Shown: positions 38,527 to 48,049, counted from the first letter of the stretch. The stretch is 64,000 nt of DNA from Liquorilactobacillus cacaonum DSM 21116 (GCF_001436735.1 NZ_AYZE01000015.1:3215-67214); one strand, 5' to 3'. Translations and numbers: made by a program. Notes: generated by a model not told the origin, from the letters alone.

Positions 38527-38560
38527 AAAAAAACTAGATCAAGATTATCTTCTGATCTAG
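38527..38560 (-). terminator. Terminator of trxA
   Basis: CTAGATCA/TGATCTAG arms (38534-38560) followed on the minus strand by seven T. Confidence 0.8.
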
Positions 38561-38602
38561 CTCTTAAATATTCAAAAATAATGTAATTGATGTGCTACTA
38601 AA

Positions 38603-38914
38603 TTAGATATACTGTTCTAGCTTTGCTTGTAACTGTTCTTTTGGATGGTATCCAACCAAGGTATCAACAACCTCACCATCTTTTTTTATAAGCAACGTTG
38701 GAATACTCATAATCCCAAATTCACTAGCCACTGCTTGATTTTGATCTACATCAACTTTTGTAAATGAAATCTTGTCACCCATCTCTTCATCTAATTGCTC
38801 TACAACAGGGGATTGCATCCGACAAGGACCACACCAAGTTGCCCAAAAATCAGTTAATGTAACCCCTGTACTTGTTTCTTTTTCAAATGTTGCATCTGTT
38901 AATTCTTTTACCAT
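38603..38914 (-). CDS. trxA: Thioredoxin
   Basis: A 103-residue classical thioredoxin with the redox motif FWATWCGPCRMQSPVV (about residues 23-38) and the cis-Pro SIPTLL near 73. It reduces protein disulfides with thioredoxin reductase (not in the window). It follows mutS2 after a 70-base gap, a common order in lactobacilli. Confidence 0.96.
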   Translation of the reverse strand: MVKELTDATFEKETSTGVTLTDFWATWCGPCRMQSPVVEQLDEEMGDKISFTKVDVDQNQAVASEFGIMSIPTLLIKKDGEVVDTLVGYHPKEQLQAKLEQYI

Positions 38915-38987
38915 TGCAATTACCTCCTACTTTCTTTTTGTAAGTAAATAATAACAGATTATGCAAAAAATGCAATAATTCTGCCCT

Positions 38988-41348
38988 CTATTTTAAATAT
39001 ACTATAGTTGATCCATTTCCACCCGCATTTGGAGCTGAAAATTTAAAACTTTTTACAACCCGACTCTGTGCTAAAAAGTCTGTAATGCCTTGCCTTAAAG
39101 CTCCAGTACCTTTGCCATGAATAATTGTCACACTCGCATAGCCTGCTAACACTGCAGCATCTAGGTATCTATCAGCTTTCACTAAAGCTTCTTCATATCT
39201 TTCACCTCGTAAATCAAGCGTTGGTGAAACATGTACAGCCCCAACACTTTTAACGCTCGTTCGAATTGCCTTTTTCGAATTTTCTTCGACCTTAATTTTC
39301 TCTAATTCTGCTTCTTGAACCTTCATCTTCAAAATTCCAAGCTGGACTTCCCATTCATGTTCACCTGCCTTGCGCAGTAACACTCCACGTTGACCATAAG
39401 ATTTTACTAGCACATCATCGTTTGGTTTAAATGCTTGCTGCTGTTTAGCTCGTCTCAAAACTCGATTTTTTCTCAAATTTGTTGGTTGTTCTAACTTATT
39501 TAGCTGTGCCTTAGCCTCAATCAGTTCATTTTCTTTGATAGATTTGCCCGAATTTAAACGCATTTGCCGTAACTGTGTAATTATCTTTTCAGCTTTTTGT
39601 GTTGCCTGTTCCACAATTTCATTTGACCTTTTACGTGCATTATCTAGCAGTTGTTCTCTTTGATTTGCTAATTCCTCATATTTTTTTTCTAAATCATGAT
39701 GCAACTTTTGAGATTCTTCGAGATTTTGATGAACCTCAATTGATTCTTCTTCAACTTGATGACGCTTTGAAACCAAATCCTGAATCATATCATTCAGATC
39801 TTGATTTTGTCCAGCAGTCAATTGTTTGGCCTGCATTACAATAACTTCTTCTAAGCCCAATCTTTTTGAAATTTCTAAAGCGTTACTTCGGCCAGGGATT
39901 CCTAATAAAAGACGATATGTTGGTCGCAAGCTCTCAACATCAAATTCCATGCTGGCATTAATTGTTTGTGGGCGCTCAAAACCATAAGCCTTAAGCTCAG
40001 GATAATGAGTTGTGGCTATCACATAACTTCCCTTTGAACCAACGTAATCAAGAATTGAAATTGCAAGAGCTGCACCTTCTTGAGGATCAGTACCTGCACC
40101 AAGTTCATCAAATAGGACTAATGCCTTTTCATCAATTTCAGCTAAAATATCAACAATATTTGTCATATGTGATGAAAAAGTACTTAGACTTTGTTCAATT
40201 GACTGTTCATCTCCAATATCTGCAAAAATATCCGAAAAAATCCCAATTCGACTTTCTTCAAATGCTGGAATAAACAACCCTGCTTGCCCCATTAATTGTA
40301 TCAAGCCAAGGGTTTTAAGGGTAATTGTCTTTCCACCTGTATTGGGCCCAGTAACAACAATCGCCTTATAATCGTCGCCTAACATAATATCGTTTTTAAC
40401 TGCTTTTTTCATATCTAACAAAGGATGCCATCCTTGTCGTAAATAAACCTTATTTTCCAAAGAAAGCATTGGTTCAGTAGCATTAATTTGTTTAGCATAT
40501 TTCGCCTTCGCATTAATAAAGTCAAAAATTCCAAGAAGGTGGGCATTTTGCCGAATTTCTGCTGTATAAGGTGCAATTAGTTCAGAAAGTTCACGTAATA
40601 TCCTTGCTATTTCTTCTTTCTCATTTGCCTGTTGTTGTTTTAAATGATTATTTAAATCAACAATTTGTCTTGGCTCTATAAATAATGTCTGACCTGAAGC
40701 ACTTTGATCGTGCACAACACCACCAAAATGATTACGATACTCTTGTTTTACAGGAATAACATATCGATCATTTCTAATAGTGACTACTGCATCACTCAGA
40801 TATTTGGAAGAAGTCCCATGGATCAAAACATTTAGTTGGTCTCTTAACTGTCCCTCTATAGAAGTAATAGATTTCCTAATACCTGCCAGTGTAGCAGAAG
40901 CTTCATCGGTAACATGACCATCACCTTCAATTGATAGTAATAACCGTTTGTTTAATGTTGGTAAGACTTGCAAATCATCAGCTAGTTCATCTAACGTAGT
41001 AAGCTTAATTGCCGCATCATCAAGTTTGACAAAGAAATCTCTAACTTCATTGGTAGCTCTTAAGATTTTACTTATCGCTGCTAATTCCTTTCCATTCAAA
41101 GTTGCATTAATATCCAATCTCTTTAAGGATTGCGAAATATCTGCTAACTTTGGAACGGGAATTCCACCTTTTACCCTTAAAATATCAACTCCATCTTTTG
41201 TTTGTGCAATCTGATGACTAACTTCATCAAGGTCACTACTAGGTTCGAGTGATACTACTCTTTTTTTACCCATTGGAGTACCCACAAAAGATAATAAATT
41301 ATTCTTAACTTTGTCAAACTCTAAAGTTTTCAAAGTTTTACTATTCAA
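38988..41348 (-). CDS. mutS2: MutS2 endonuclease / ribosome-rescue ATPase
   Basis: A 786-residue protein with MutS core and ATPase: Walker A VTGPNTGGKTITLKTLG (about residue 330), Walker B KALVLFDELGAGTDPQEG, a long coiled coil (about 510-620), a KOW-like region, and a C-terminal Smr domain (LDLRGERYEEAL and IIHGKGTGALRQGI). Family members act on branched DNA and, in Bacillus, on collided ribosomes. cvpA and zapA lie directly upstream in the usual order. Confidence 0.95.
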   Translation of the reverse strand: MNSKTLKTLEFDKVKNNLLSFVGTPMGKKRVVSLEPSSDLDEVSHQIAQTKDGVDILRVKGGIPVPKLADISQSLKRLDINATLNGKELAAISKILRATNEVRDFFVKLDDAAIKLTTLDELADDLQVLPTLNKRLLLSIEGDGHVTDEASATLAGIRKSITSIEGQLRDQLNVLIHGTSSKYLSDAVVTIRNDRYVIPVKQEYRNHFGGVVHDQSASGQTLFIEPRQIVDLNNHLKQQQANEKEEIARILRELSELIAPYTAEIRQNAHLLGIFDFINAKAKYAKQINATEPMLSLENKVYLRQGWHPLLDMKKAVKNDIMLGDDYKAIVVTGPNTGGKTITLKTLGLIQLMGQAGLFIPAFEESRIGIFSDIFADIGDEQSIEQSLSTFSSHMTNIVDILAEIDEKALVLFDELGAGTDPQEGAALAISILDYVGSKGSYVIATTHYPELKAYGFERPQTINASMEFDVESLRPTYRLLLGIPGRSNALEISKRLGLEEVIVMQAKQLTAGQNQDLNDMIQDLVSKRHQVEEESIEVHQNLEESQKLHHDLEKKYEELANQREQLLDNARKRSNEIVEQATQKAEKIITQLRQMRLNSGKSIKENELIEAKAQLNKLEQPTNLRKNRVLRRAKQQQAFKPNDDVLVKSYGQRGVLLRKAGEHEWEVQLGILKMKVQEAELEKIKVEENSKKAIRTSVKSVGAVHVSPTLDLRGERYEEALVKADRYLDAAVLAGYASVTIIHGKGTGALRQGITDFLAQSRVVKSFKFSAPNAGGNGSTIVYLK

Positions 41349-41360
41349 AAAATCTCCCCC

Positions 41361-41906
41361 CTAAACACTACTATCATTTTCTTGCAGCCAGTTTTTCAAA
41401 TTTTGTGACATTACTGGTGTTTTTTGTAAAATAAACTGAGCCACAGTTGACCCATAAACATTTTGCCTTACATCCACTGTCGGCCAAGATTGCATAATAA
41501 TCAAGGCAACAAAAATAATTAAATAGCTTAATATACTCGACACTAGCCCACCTGCCAAAGCATTAAGTTGCCCGAGTACAGGAATTTTTCTTATTAAATT
41601 CAGTGTCTTAACCACTCGATAAAGTATCAGACCACCAACAATTAGAATTAACCAGTACGCCAGTCCATAATAAAATGTAGAACTACCACTCAAACTACCT
41701 TGATCTGCATTCCAAGTTACCGACCCTTGACTAAAAGTCTCTACTATTTGTTCTAACCAATTTCCAAATATTCCTGCAAAATTATGCGCAATAAAAAATA
41801 AAATAATTAAACTAATTAATTTGAGTAACATTATTAACAATCCACGATGCATCCCATAGATAAAGGCACAAATGAGTATCACAATAATAATCAAAGATAA
41901 AGCCAT
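41361..41906 (-). CDS. cvpA: CvpA-family membrane protein
   Basis: A 181-residue protein with four hydrophobic segments, beginning ALSLIIIVILICAFIYGMHR and including LVSSILSYLIIFVALIIM, characteristic of CvpA/YshB proteins. It lies between zapA and mutS2 as in Bacillus (yshAB-mutS2). Its molecular role is not known in Gram-positive bacteria. Confidence 0.85.
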   Translation of the reverse strand: MALSLIIIVILICAFIYGMHRGLLIMLLKLISLIILFFIAHNFAGIFGNWLEQIVETFSQGSVTWNADQGSLSGSSTFYYGLAYWLILIVGGLILYRVVKTLNLIRKIPVLGQLNALAGGLVSSILSYLIIFVALIIMQSWPTVDVRQNVYGSTVAQFILQKTPVMSQNLKNWLQENDSSV

Positions 41907-41916
41907 TAAAAATCAC

Positions 41917-42174
41917 CTACTTTTCATGTGAATCTAACAAGTTTTGTAATTCTTCTACTTTTTCTTCTTTATATAGTTGATCTGAAACAGCATTGATTGC
42001 AAGTAAAACAGCAGCTCTTTCTTTACTCAAGTTGGGCATCATTTCCCTTATTTCTTCAAATTGTTCTTCAACAATTTTTACAACAGTATTCATATGATCA
42101 CTAGTACTATTCCCAATGATTGTATAGTCTTCGCCCGCAATTTTCACTCTAAACCGGCGCTTTTCATCAGACAT
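41917..42174 (-). CDS. zapA: Cell division protein ZapA
   Basis: An 85-residue protein: RRFRVKIAGEDYTIIGNSTS, then a helical part with ERAAVLLAINAVSDQLYKEE and EELQNLLDSHEK, typical of the ZapA dimer that stabilises FtsZ filaments. AGGAGG precedes the ATG. It starts a zapA-cvpA-mutS2-trxA run. Confidence 0.88.
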   Translation of the reverse strand: MSDEKRRFRVKIAGEDYTIIGNSTSDHMNTVVKIVEEQFEEIREMMPNLSKERAAVLLAINAVSDQLYKEEKVEELQNLLDSHEK

Positions 42175-42292
42175 GTATATTCCTCCTAATTTGAGTTATA
42201 TGAGTTTAATTTTAGCATATTTTTATACTATAAACTTGGTTAAAAGTTAAATTTTGGCTTAAATTCTGACTTGATAAAGAATAATTTCAGAT

Positions 42293-42331
42293 AAAAAAAA
42301 CCAAATCAATACTCGATTGTATGATTCAGTC
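42293..42331 (-). terminator. Terminator of the ireB-ruvX-DUF1292 operon
   Basis: On the minus strand GACTGAATCA pairs with TGATTTGGTT and is followed by eight T. The same two arm sequences make the terminator at 22040-22075. Confidence 0.7.
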
Positions 42332-42416
42332 TCTTCGTGTCCTTTTTAAATTATGAAATCTTAAAAACAATTAGTACTTCTTGAGGTAGGGGACAGATAA
42401 AATTATGATTAACAAT

Positions 42417-42704
42417 TTATTGCATGTTTTCATCATTCAAAAAAGTATCTAAAACTCCCTCGACCATATCCCATTCTTCATCACTTTCAATATCGTGTAA
42501 CTCAGCATCAGATGCTTCGCCATTTTCATCAGGATCAAATGAAAATGCTAAGACATCAACTTGTTCCTCGGGTTGAGTTCCAGCAGGAATTAACAGAATG
42601 TACGATTTTTCATAATCATCTGATTCAAATGTAAACAAAACTTCATACAGAGTTTCATTTCCATTTTCATCAACTAAGGTCATTAAGTTATCATTTTCTT
42701 TCAT
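42417..42704 (-). CDS. DUF1292-family protein (YrzB-like)
   Basis: A 95-residue acidic protein. TLVDENGNETLYEVLFTFES and SYILLIPAG match DUF1292, and the C-terminus is very acidic (SDAELHDIESDEEWDMVEGV). Function unknown; it is conserved next to ruvX and ireB in Bacilli, as here. Confidence 0.9.
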   Translation of the reverse strand: MKENDNLMTLVDENGNETLYEVLFTFESDDYEKSYILLIPAGTQPEEQVDVLAFSFDPDENGEASDAELHDIESDEEWDMVEGVLDTFLNDENMQ

Positions 42705-42730
42705 AATACACTACCTCATATCTTTAATTT

Positions 42731-43168
42731 TTATTTGTCTAAAAGTGGGCCTTTTCTATCCAGATAATTTTGTAAAATTAATCCTGCTGCTAATTTATCA
42801 ATAACTTTCTTTCTTTTTTTTCGAGAAGTATCTGCTTGTTCTACTAACATTCTCTCTGCTGCCACAGTCGTCAGTCTTTCATCTTGAAAATCAACTGGCA
42901 AGCCAAAAGTTCTTTTTAATAATTCTCCGTAATTTTGTGAAGCTACTACTCTTGGACCAGAAGTATTATTCATATTTTTAGGCAGTCCTAATACAAAACC
43001 ACTGACTTCATATTGCTCAACAAGTTCTTTCACTCGTTCAATTCCAAATTCTTCGTCCATCTCATTGATGGGAATTATTTCTATTCCTTGGGCAGTCCAT
43101 CCTAATAAATCGCTAACTGCAACCCCAACTGTCCTTGAGCCTACATCTAGCCCCATTAGCCTAACCAC
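42731..43168 (-). CDS. ruvX: RuvX/YqgF-family RNase H-fold nuclease
   Basis: A 145-residue RNase H-like enzyme with [17 protein letters not shown] at the start (catalytic Asp), [11 protein letters not shown] near residue 60, and [13 protein letters not shown] near 96. It is thought to process pre-16S rRNA or Holliday junctions. The GTG start at 43168 has AGGAGGAG upstream and shares a base with the ireB stop. Confidence 0.93.
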   Translation of the reverse strand: MVRLMGLDVGSRTVGVAVSDLLGWTAQGIEIIPINEMDEEFGIERVKELVEQYEVSGFVLGLPKNMNNTSGPRVVASQNYGELLKRTFGLPVDFQDERLTTVAAERMLVEQADTSRKKRKKVIDKLAAGLILQNYLDRKGPLLDK

Positions 43169-43428
43169 TATTTCTCCTCCTTGTGAAGATAAAATCGAAC
43201 TAATTCCTCAACTATCTCATCGCGTTCGTGTTTTCTAATTAAGTTACGTGCATCATTTAATCTTGGAATGTACGCAGGATCTCCCGAAAGAAGATACCCT
43301 ACAATTTGATTTATTGGATTATAACCTTTTTCTTCTAAAGCTTGGTAAACAGTTACCAAAGTTTCATGCACATCTTTTTTATGATTATCACCAAAATCAA
43401 AATACATTGTCTTATCTAATGAACTCAT
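43168..43428 (-). CDS. ireB: IreB-family regulatory phosphoprotein
   Basis: An 86-residue protein (DUF965): [20 protein letters not shown], then [20 protein letters not shown] and [14 protein letters not shown]. In enterococci IreB is phosphorylated on N-terminal Thr by IreK and affects cephalosporin tolerance. The ATG at 43428 has GGAGGT upstream; an earlier in-frame start is weaker. alaS, normally just upstream, is 4.7 kb away here. Confidence 0.92.
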   Translation of the reverse strand: MSSLDKTMYFDFGDNHKKDVHETLVTVYQALEEKGYNPINQIVGYLLSGDPAYIPRLNDARNLIRKHERDEIVEELVRFYLHKEEK

Positions 43429-43589
43429 CGCAAGCACCTCCGCATGCATAACCTACTACTATTTTACTAAAGAAAAAAGATTGTCACAATCAAAACACGT
43501 GCTTGTAATGATACCGTAATCTTTTTGTTAAATTTTTAATTATCTTGCTCTTCATCATAACAAGATAACTCTACCCTTTCAAGTAAAAA

Positions 43590-43626
43590 TAAAGAGTTGG
43601 ACCACTAAATCTAGGTCGCAACTCCT
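43590..43626 (-). terminator. Terminator of metQNI
   Basis: On the minus strand GGAGTTGCGACC pairs with GGTCCAACTC, followed by TTTATTTTT. Confidence 0.7.
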
Positions 43627-43700
43627 TATTTATTATATGAAAAATTAATTAAATTAATCTGTAATTGACTGTTAATTTCTGCTTAATTCCGCTAGAATAA

Positions 43701-44402
43701 CTAAACAACTTTATGATTAAATACCTTTGCCAAGAAATCTCCAACTAATTGGATTATTAGAACAATTATTAACACTAAGAAAGTAGCTACAAAGGTAATA
43801 TCATTAGCAAATCTTCCATATCCATAGGAAATTGCCATATTACCAAGGCCTCCTGCACCGATTGCACCAGCCATCGCGGTTAACCCAACAAGACTGATTA
43901 AAGTTACTGTTGTCACACGAATCAACTCAGAACGAGCCTCTCTTAGGTAAACATCGAAAACAATATCCCAAAAAGTTGCACCAACAGATTGTGCAGCTTC
44001 AATTATTCCATGATCCACACTTTTTAAAGCAACTTGAACTTGACGAGCATAAAAAGGAAATAACCCCAAAGATAAAGGTACAAGAGCTCCTAAAATACCA
44101 ATTTGAGTACCAACAATCAAATTAGTAACGGGGGCTATAAATGCCAATAAGATAATAAATGGAATTGCTCTAAAAACAGAAACAATCTTGTCGAATATTC
44201 CGAAAACTGTCTTATTAGGTGAAATTCCATCTATATCAGTTAAGACCAGTCCCACACCAAAAACTAAACCGAGTATACCACCAAAAATTGCGGGCCAGAA
44301 AATCATATAGAGTGTTTCACCAATTGCAGGTAACCAACCGCCATCACCAGTCCAACCTTGAGCCACAACATTTGGAAAATACTTTGCAAATAGTTCAACC
44401 AT
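43701..44402 (-). CDS. metI: Methionine ABC transporter permease
   Basis: A 233-residue permease with five to six hydrophobic segments. The EAA loop is EAAQSVGATFWDIVFDVYLR (about residues 135-155), characteristic of MetI. The start at 44402 has GAGGTG upstream and overlaps the metN stop by eight bases. Partner of MetN and MetQ for D/L-methionine uptake. Confidence 0.95.
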   Translation of the reverse strand: MVELFAKYFPNVVAQGWTGDGGWLPAIGETLYMIFWPAIFGGILGLVFGVGLVLTDIDGISPNKTVFGIFDKIVSVFRAIPFIILLAFIAPVTNLIVGTQIGILGALVPLSLGLFPFYARQVQVALKSVDHGIIEAAQSVGATFWDIVFDVYLREARSELIRVTTVTLISLVGLTAMAGAIGAGGLGNMAISYGYGRFANDITFVATFLVLIIVLIIQLVGDFLAKVFNHKVV

Positions 44403-45474
44403 TTTTTTGCACCTCATGTTCCTCAATATTTTTAATAATAACTTCTTGTTTTTCTAAATAGTCTAATGCTTTTTTGCGATTATCTTCTGTGCCCTTTAAA
44501 ATAACAAAGAGTGTCCCAATTGGTGTCTTTCCTAAAACTTCAATATTGCTATATATAATATTCGCCTCTACATTGAAATCTCGATAGAGCTTAACTAAGA
44601 TTGGTTCACTAACTTTTGATCCCATATAAATTAATTGCACTAATCTTTCATCATCAGCTAATTTTCCCAGTTCATACTCTTTCAAGGTCGCTATTGCCTT
44701 GGTTGAACCCCCTCCAAGAAATTCCCTGGTCAACTTCTCTTTTGCATTTGTAAAAATCGAAATCAAATCTCCTCGTTCAATAATTTGACCATCTTCCATT
44801 ACAGCTATTTTATTTGCAATTCGTTTAACTGCATCCATTTCATGGGTAATTAATACAACTGTTAAACCTAATTCCTTATTAATTTTTTGCAACAAATCCA
44901 GAATCTGAATTGTGTTTTTGGGATCTAAAGCTGAAGTTCCTTCGTCTGAGATTAAAATATCCGGATCGTTAGCCAATGCCCTAGCAATCGCAACTCTTTG
45001 TTGTTGTCCCCCAGATAATTGTGTAGGATATGCATCGGCCTTTTCTGATAACCCAACAAGATCAAGTAATTTTTGCGCTTTTATTGTGATATTTTTTTCT
45101 TTTAAATTACTATGTTTTAAAGCGAAGGCAACATTTTGAATTACTGTTTGTTCATTAAGCAAGTTGAAGTGTTGAAAAATCATTCCTATCTTACGTCTTC
45201 TTGCGCGCAATTTTTTTGCACTAATAATTTTTTCATCAGCAGAATTTTTCTCAAACAAAACTTCACCGTTGACTTCAACCCTACCAGAAGTAGGCTTTTG
45301 CAACAAGTTAATTACACGTACTAAAGTTGACTTTCCCGCGCCAGAATATCCCACAATTCCATATATATCACCTTTTTCAACACTTAAAGTTACATCTTTA
45401 ACCGCATTAACTTGCTTTTCTTTTTGTGTAAACGTAACATTGACCTTTTCTAATCTAATCGCTTCAACAGACAT
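44395..45474 (-). CDS. metN: Methionine ABC transporter ATP-binding protein
   Basis: A 359-residue ATPase. Walker A is VGYSGAGKSTLVRVIN (about residue 38), the signature is QLSGGQQQRVAIARAL (about 147), and Walker B is ILISDEGTSALDPKN. The last 90 residues form the NIL methionine-sensing domain (ANIIYSNIEVLGKTPIGTLF). AGGAGG precedes the ATG. The glycine in DEGT, usually Ala, is a mild change. Confidence 0.95.
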   Translation of the reverse strand: MSVEAIRLEKVNVTFTQKEKQVNAVKDVTLSVEKGDIYGIVGYSGAGKSTLVRVINLLQKPTSGRVEVNGEVLFEKNSADEKIISAKKLRARRRKIGMIFQHFNLLNEQTVIQNVAFALKHSNLKEKNITIKAQKLLDLVGLSEKADAYPTQLSGGQQQRVAIARALANDPDILISDEGTSALDPKNTIQILDLLQKINKELGLTVVLITHEMDAVKRIANKIAVMEDGQIIERGDLISIFTNAKEKLTREFLGGGSTKAIATLKEYELGKLADDERLVQLIYMGSKVSEPILVKLYRDFNVEANIIYSNIEVLGKTPIGTLFVILKGTEDNRKKALDYLEKQEVIIKNIEEHEVQKNG

Positions 45475-45507
45475 ATATTCTTAGCCTCCTACTCAATAAC
45501 AAAGTAA

Positions 45508-46350
45508 TTATTTTAATTTAATATCCCAAGCAGCAATCTCAGCTGTACCGTATTGTTTCTTAATAGTTTGCTTGGTTTTTGCTGTTTCATATGCTTTGAC
45601 AACATCTTTATATTCTTGCTTGTTCTTATCTTTTTTATTTGCAGCAATTATATTGATCCATTGCTCTGAATCTTTATTAACTGGTTCTACATAAATTGCA
45701 GATTTATAGTTAATCTTTGCAGCCTGTGCGTAATTCGTATTAATAACAGCTGCTGTTACATCTGATAATGAACGAGCAGTTTGACTTGCATCTAATTCTT
45801 TAATTTGCAAATGTTTTGGATTCTTTGCAATTGACTTAACGGTTGCCAAGGATGTATTTTTCTTAAGTGTGATTAACCCAGCATTTTTTAGAAGGAACAA
45901 AGCACGTGATTCATTTGTGGCATCATTTGGAACAGAAATTGTTGCCCCATCAGGAATATCCTTAACTTTTTTTACTTTATCTGAATATAAACGAATTGGC
46001 GTAATTACCGTCTTACCAATGGCAACAATGCTTGTCTTATTAGCCTTATTCCAAGCATTTAAAAAAGCATAATGTTGGAAAGCATTTAAATCAACGTCTC
46101 CATTTGATAATGCCTTATTAGGTTGCGTATAATCAGTAAATTTCTTGAATTTCAAGGTAATATTATATTTAGATTTTGCAGTTTTTGAGACTTCTTTCCA
46201 AATTGCATCATCTTGCTTAACACCTGCCATTATCCCAATTGTAACAGTTTTATTAGTAGATTTTTTTTGTCCCCCACCAAAACTAAAGTAGCCTACAATT
46301 GCAATTACAACGACAACGATTGCCCAAATGATAATATTTTTTTTCTTCAT
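45508..46350 (-). CDS. metQ: Methionine-binding protein MetQ (no lipobox)
   Basis: A 280-residue NlpA-family binding protein with TIGIMAGVKQDDAIWKEVSK after an N-terminal hydrophobic helix, FTDYTQPNKALSNGDVDLNA, and FQHYAFLNAWN near residue 95. The N-terminus (IIIWAIVVVVIAIVGYFSFG) has no Cys, so it is not a lipoprotein and is probably held by an uncleaved helix. The start at 46350 follows AGGAGTG. First gene of metQ-metN-metI, behind a Met T-box. Confidence 0.93.
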   Translation of the reverse strand: MKKKNIIIWAIVVVVIAIVGYFSFGGGQKKSTNKTVTIGIMAGVKQDDAIWKEVSKTAKSKYNITLKFKKFTDYTQPNKALSNGDVDLNAFQHYAFLNAWNKANKTSIVAIGKTVITPIRLYSDKVKKVKDIPDGATISVPNDATNESRALFLLKNAGLITLKKNTSLATVKSIAKNPKHLQIKELDASQTARSLSDVTAAVINTNYAQAAKINYKSAIYVEPVNKDSEQWINIIAANKKDKNKQEYKDVVKAYETAKTKQTIKKQYGTAEIAAWDIKLK

Positions 46351-46410
46351 AATAAAATACACTCCTTTTTTACTATTATTAATTAATTTTGCGAATCATT
46401 ATAATCGAAT

Positions 46411-46690
46411 AAAAAAAGCCCGTCCTCATAAAAAGGACGAGCATGTCGTGGTACCACCTTAGTTTGTGATAATAAATATCACCTCAGCAAGTTGCCAAAA
46501 TAGCCTCTAGAAAGCCATAATACAACCTTGCACTTGTAACGTCTGCAACCACGTCAACGGCTCAAATTTCACCGTCACCATTCCGAGTCCATCTTCCAAA
46601 ATATTTTGTCTCACTTCTTCACACCAACCAGAAGCTCTCTGAGAAACTCAATTCTGTACTCTACTCTTCAAGATGTTTTCATTCGATTAT
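46411..46690 (-). ncRNA. Methionine T-box leader of metQNI
   Basis: Minus-strand features: AGAGAGCTTCTGGTTGGTG (the AG bulge and apical loop of Stem I), TCGGAATGGTGACGG with ATG as the likely specifier, the T-box AAGGTGGTACCACG (46438-46451), and a terminator GCTCGTCCT/AGGACGGGC with a T-run. The second Met-controlled leader in this window. Confidence 0.9.
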
Positions 46691-46706
46691 TAATTCTATA
46701 GACATT

Positions 46707-46734
46707 ATTCTAATCGAATCTTTATTTTTGTCAA
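46707..46734 (-). promoter_or_regulatory. metQNI promoter
   Basis: Minus-strand TTGACA (46729-46734) and TAGAAT (46707-46712), 16 bases apart, directly before the T-box. Confidence 0.75.
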
Positions 46735-46878
46735 GCAAAAAATTTTAAAAAATGTTTTTTTAATTTCAATTTTCTTACTCTCTACTTTAAAATACTTTGA
46801 AATCTTTATTGACAACTTTTTTTTTATAATATAAGCTCTTATAAAATTAACAATTAAGATTACAAAGGAGCTATTAAT

Positions 46879-47997
46879 ATGTCATATAGCATTAATTCGG
46901 CAGAAAAAAAATTAAGCATCATAAATCTTTTTGATCTAGAAGAAAAGTTTCAAAAATCAATGCAACAAAGCAACCATGAAAAAGAAGCAGATTTTATTCT
47001 AGGAGGCGCCGGAAGTGAATATACGTTGCGTCACAATATCTCGGATTTTGATGATTGGGAAATAGTTCCCAGTGTTATGCATGGACTTTGTGAAGATGAT
47101 GGTGTAACTACTACAAAAATTTTTGATATTGACTTAAAAACGCCAATTATTGTATCACCAAGTGCCGCACATGGATTAGTTCACAAATCAGCAGAATTGG
47201 GAACAATTAAAGGAACTTTTAATGCTGGCAGCTTAATGACTGTTTCAACCTTTAGCAATGAACTTCTTAAAGACATTCATGAATCATCTCCCAATGCTCC
47301 CTGGTTTTATCAATTTAGCATGGATCAAAATGAAAAACTGAGTGATTTTTTGTTGCATGAAGCTGTCACACAAGGAGCAAAAGCAATTGTTGTAGGTGTA
47401 TTCGGTGCAAGTTTTGGACGCCGTGAGCGCGATATACGTAATAATTTTGACTTTGATCCAGACTTACCTTTTCGCCAGTTAGCAGCCTTTCCTGACTATC
47501 CCAAAAATCTTGATATCTTAAAAGTTAATGGCCGTACACGTGATATTTCACCCAAAGAAATTGCAGTGATCAAAAAGAAAACAGGTCTGCCTGTCTTGAT
47601 TAAAGGAATTCAAACAGGTGAAGATGCAATTCGTGCAATTGAATTTGGTGCTGATGGTATTTGGATTTCAAACACTGGTGGTCGCCAACTAGATGGAATT
47701 CGCTCAACCATTAATGCCCTTCCAGAGATTGCTAAAGCTGTAAATAAACGCGTTCCTATCGTATTTGATAGCGGTATTCGTCGTGGCCAACAAGTTTTTA
47801 AAGCTTTGGCACTAGGTGCTGATCTTATTGCTATTGGACGAGCACCACTATATGGCCTACATTTTGGCGGTCACAAGGGAGTTACTTCTGTTTTAGCTCA
47901 GCTCCAAGTTGAACTACTAAACACAATGTTGCTTTCAGGAATTACAACTATTGACGAAATTAAACAAAATGCAAGATTAGTTAGAACTAATCGTTAA
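46879..47997 (+). CDS. Lactate-oxidase-like FMN protein lacking catalytic residues
   Basis: A 372-residue protein of the FMN alpha-hydroxy-acid dehydrogenase family. Cofactor motifs remain: PIVFDSGIRRGQQVFKALAL and LIAIGRAPLYGL for the FMN phosphate, and VLIKGIQTGEDA for the Lys. The catalytic base His of SNHGGRQL is Thr here (WISNTGGRQLDG), and the Tyr of the first active-site loop is Phe (DFILGGAGSEY). A third usual Tyr also appears replaced (FYQFSMDQN). It is unlikely to be an ordinary lactate oxidase. A single gene with AAGGAG; divergent from metQ. Confidence 0.8.
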   Translation: MSYSINSAEKKLSIINLFDLEEKFQKSMQQSNHEKEADFILGGAGSEYTLRHNISDFDDWEIVPSVMHGLCEDDGVTTTKIFDIDLKTPIIVSPSAAHGLVHKSAELGTIKGTFNAGSLMTVSTFSNELLKDIHESSPNAPWFYQFSMDQNEKLSDFLLHEAVTQGAKAIVVGVFGASFGRRERDIRNNFDFDPDLPFRQLAAFPDYPKNLDILKVNGRTRDISPKEIAVIKKKTGLPVLIKGIQTGEDAIRAIEFGADGIWISNTGGRQLDGIRSTINALPEIAKAVNKRVPIVFDSGIRRGQQVFKALALGADLIAIGRAPLYGLHFGGHKGVTSVLAQLQVELLNTMLLSGITTIDEIKQNARLVRTNR

Positions 47998-48049
47998 TTT
48001 AATTATATTTTAACCACATAAGACACTTTTATATTTGGTTCATACAAAA

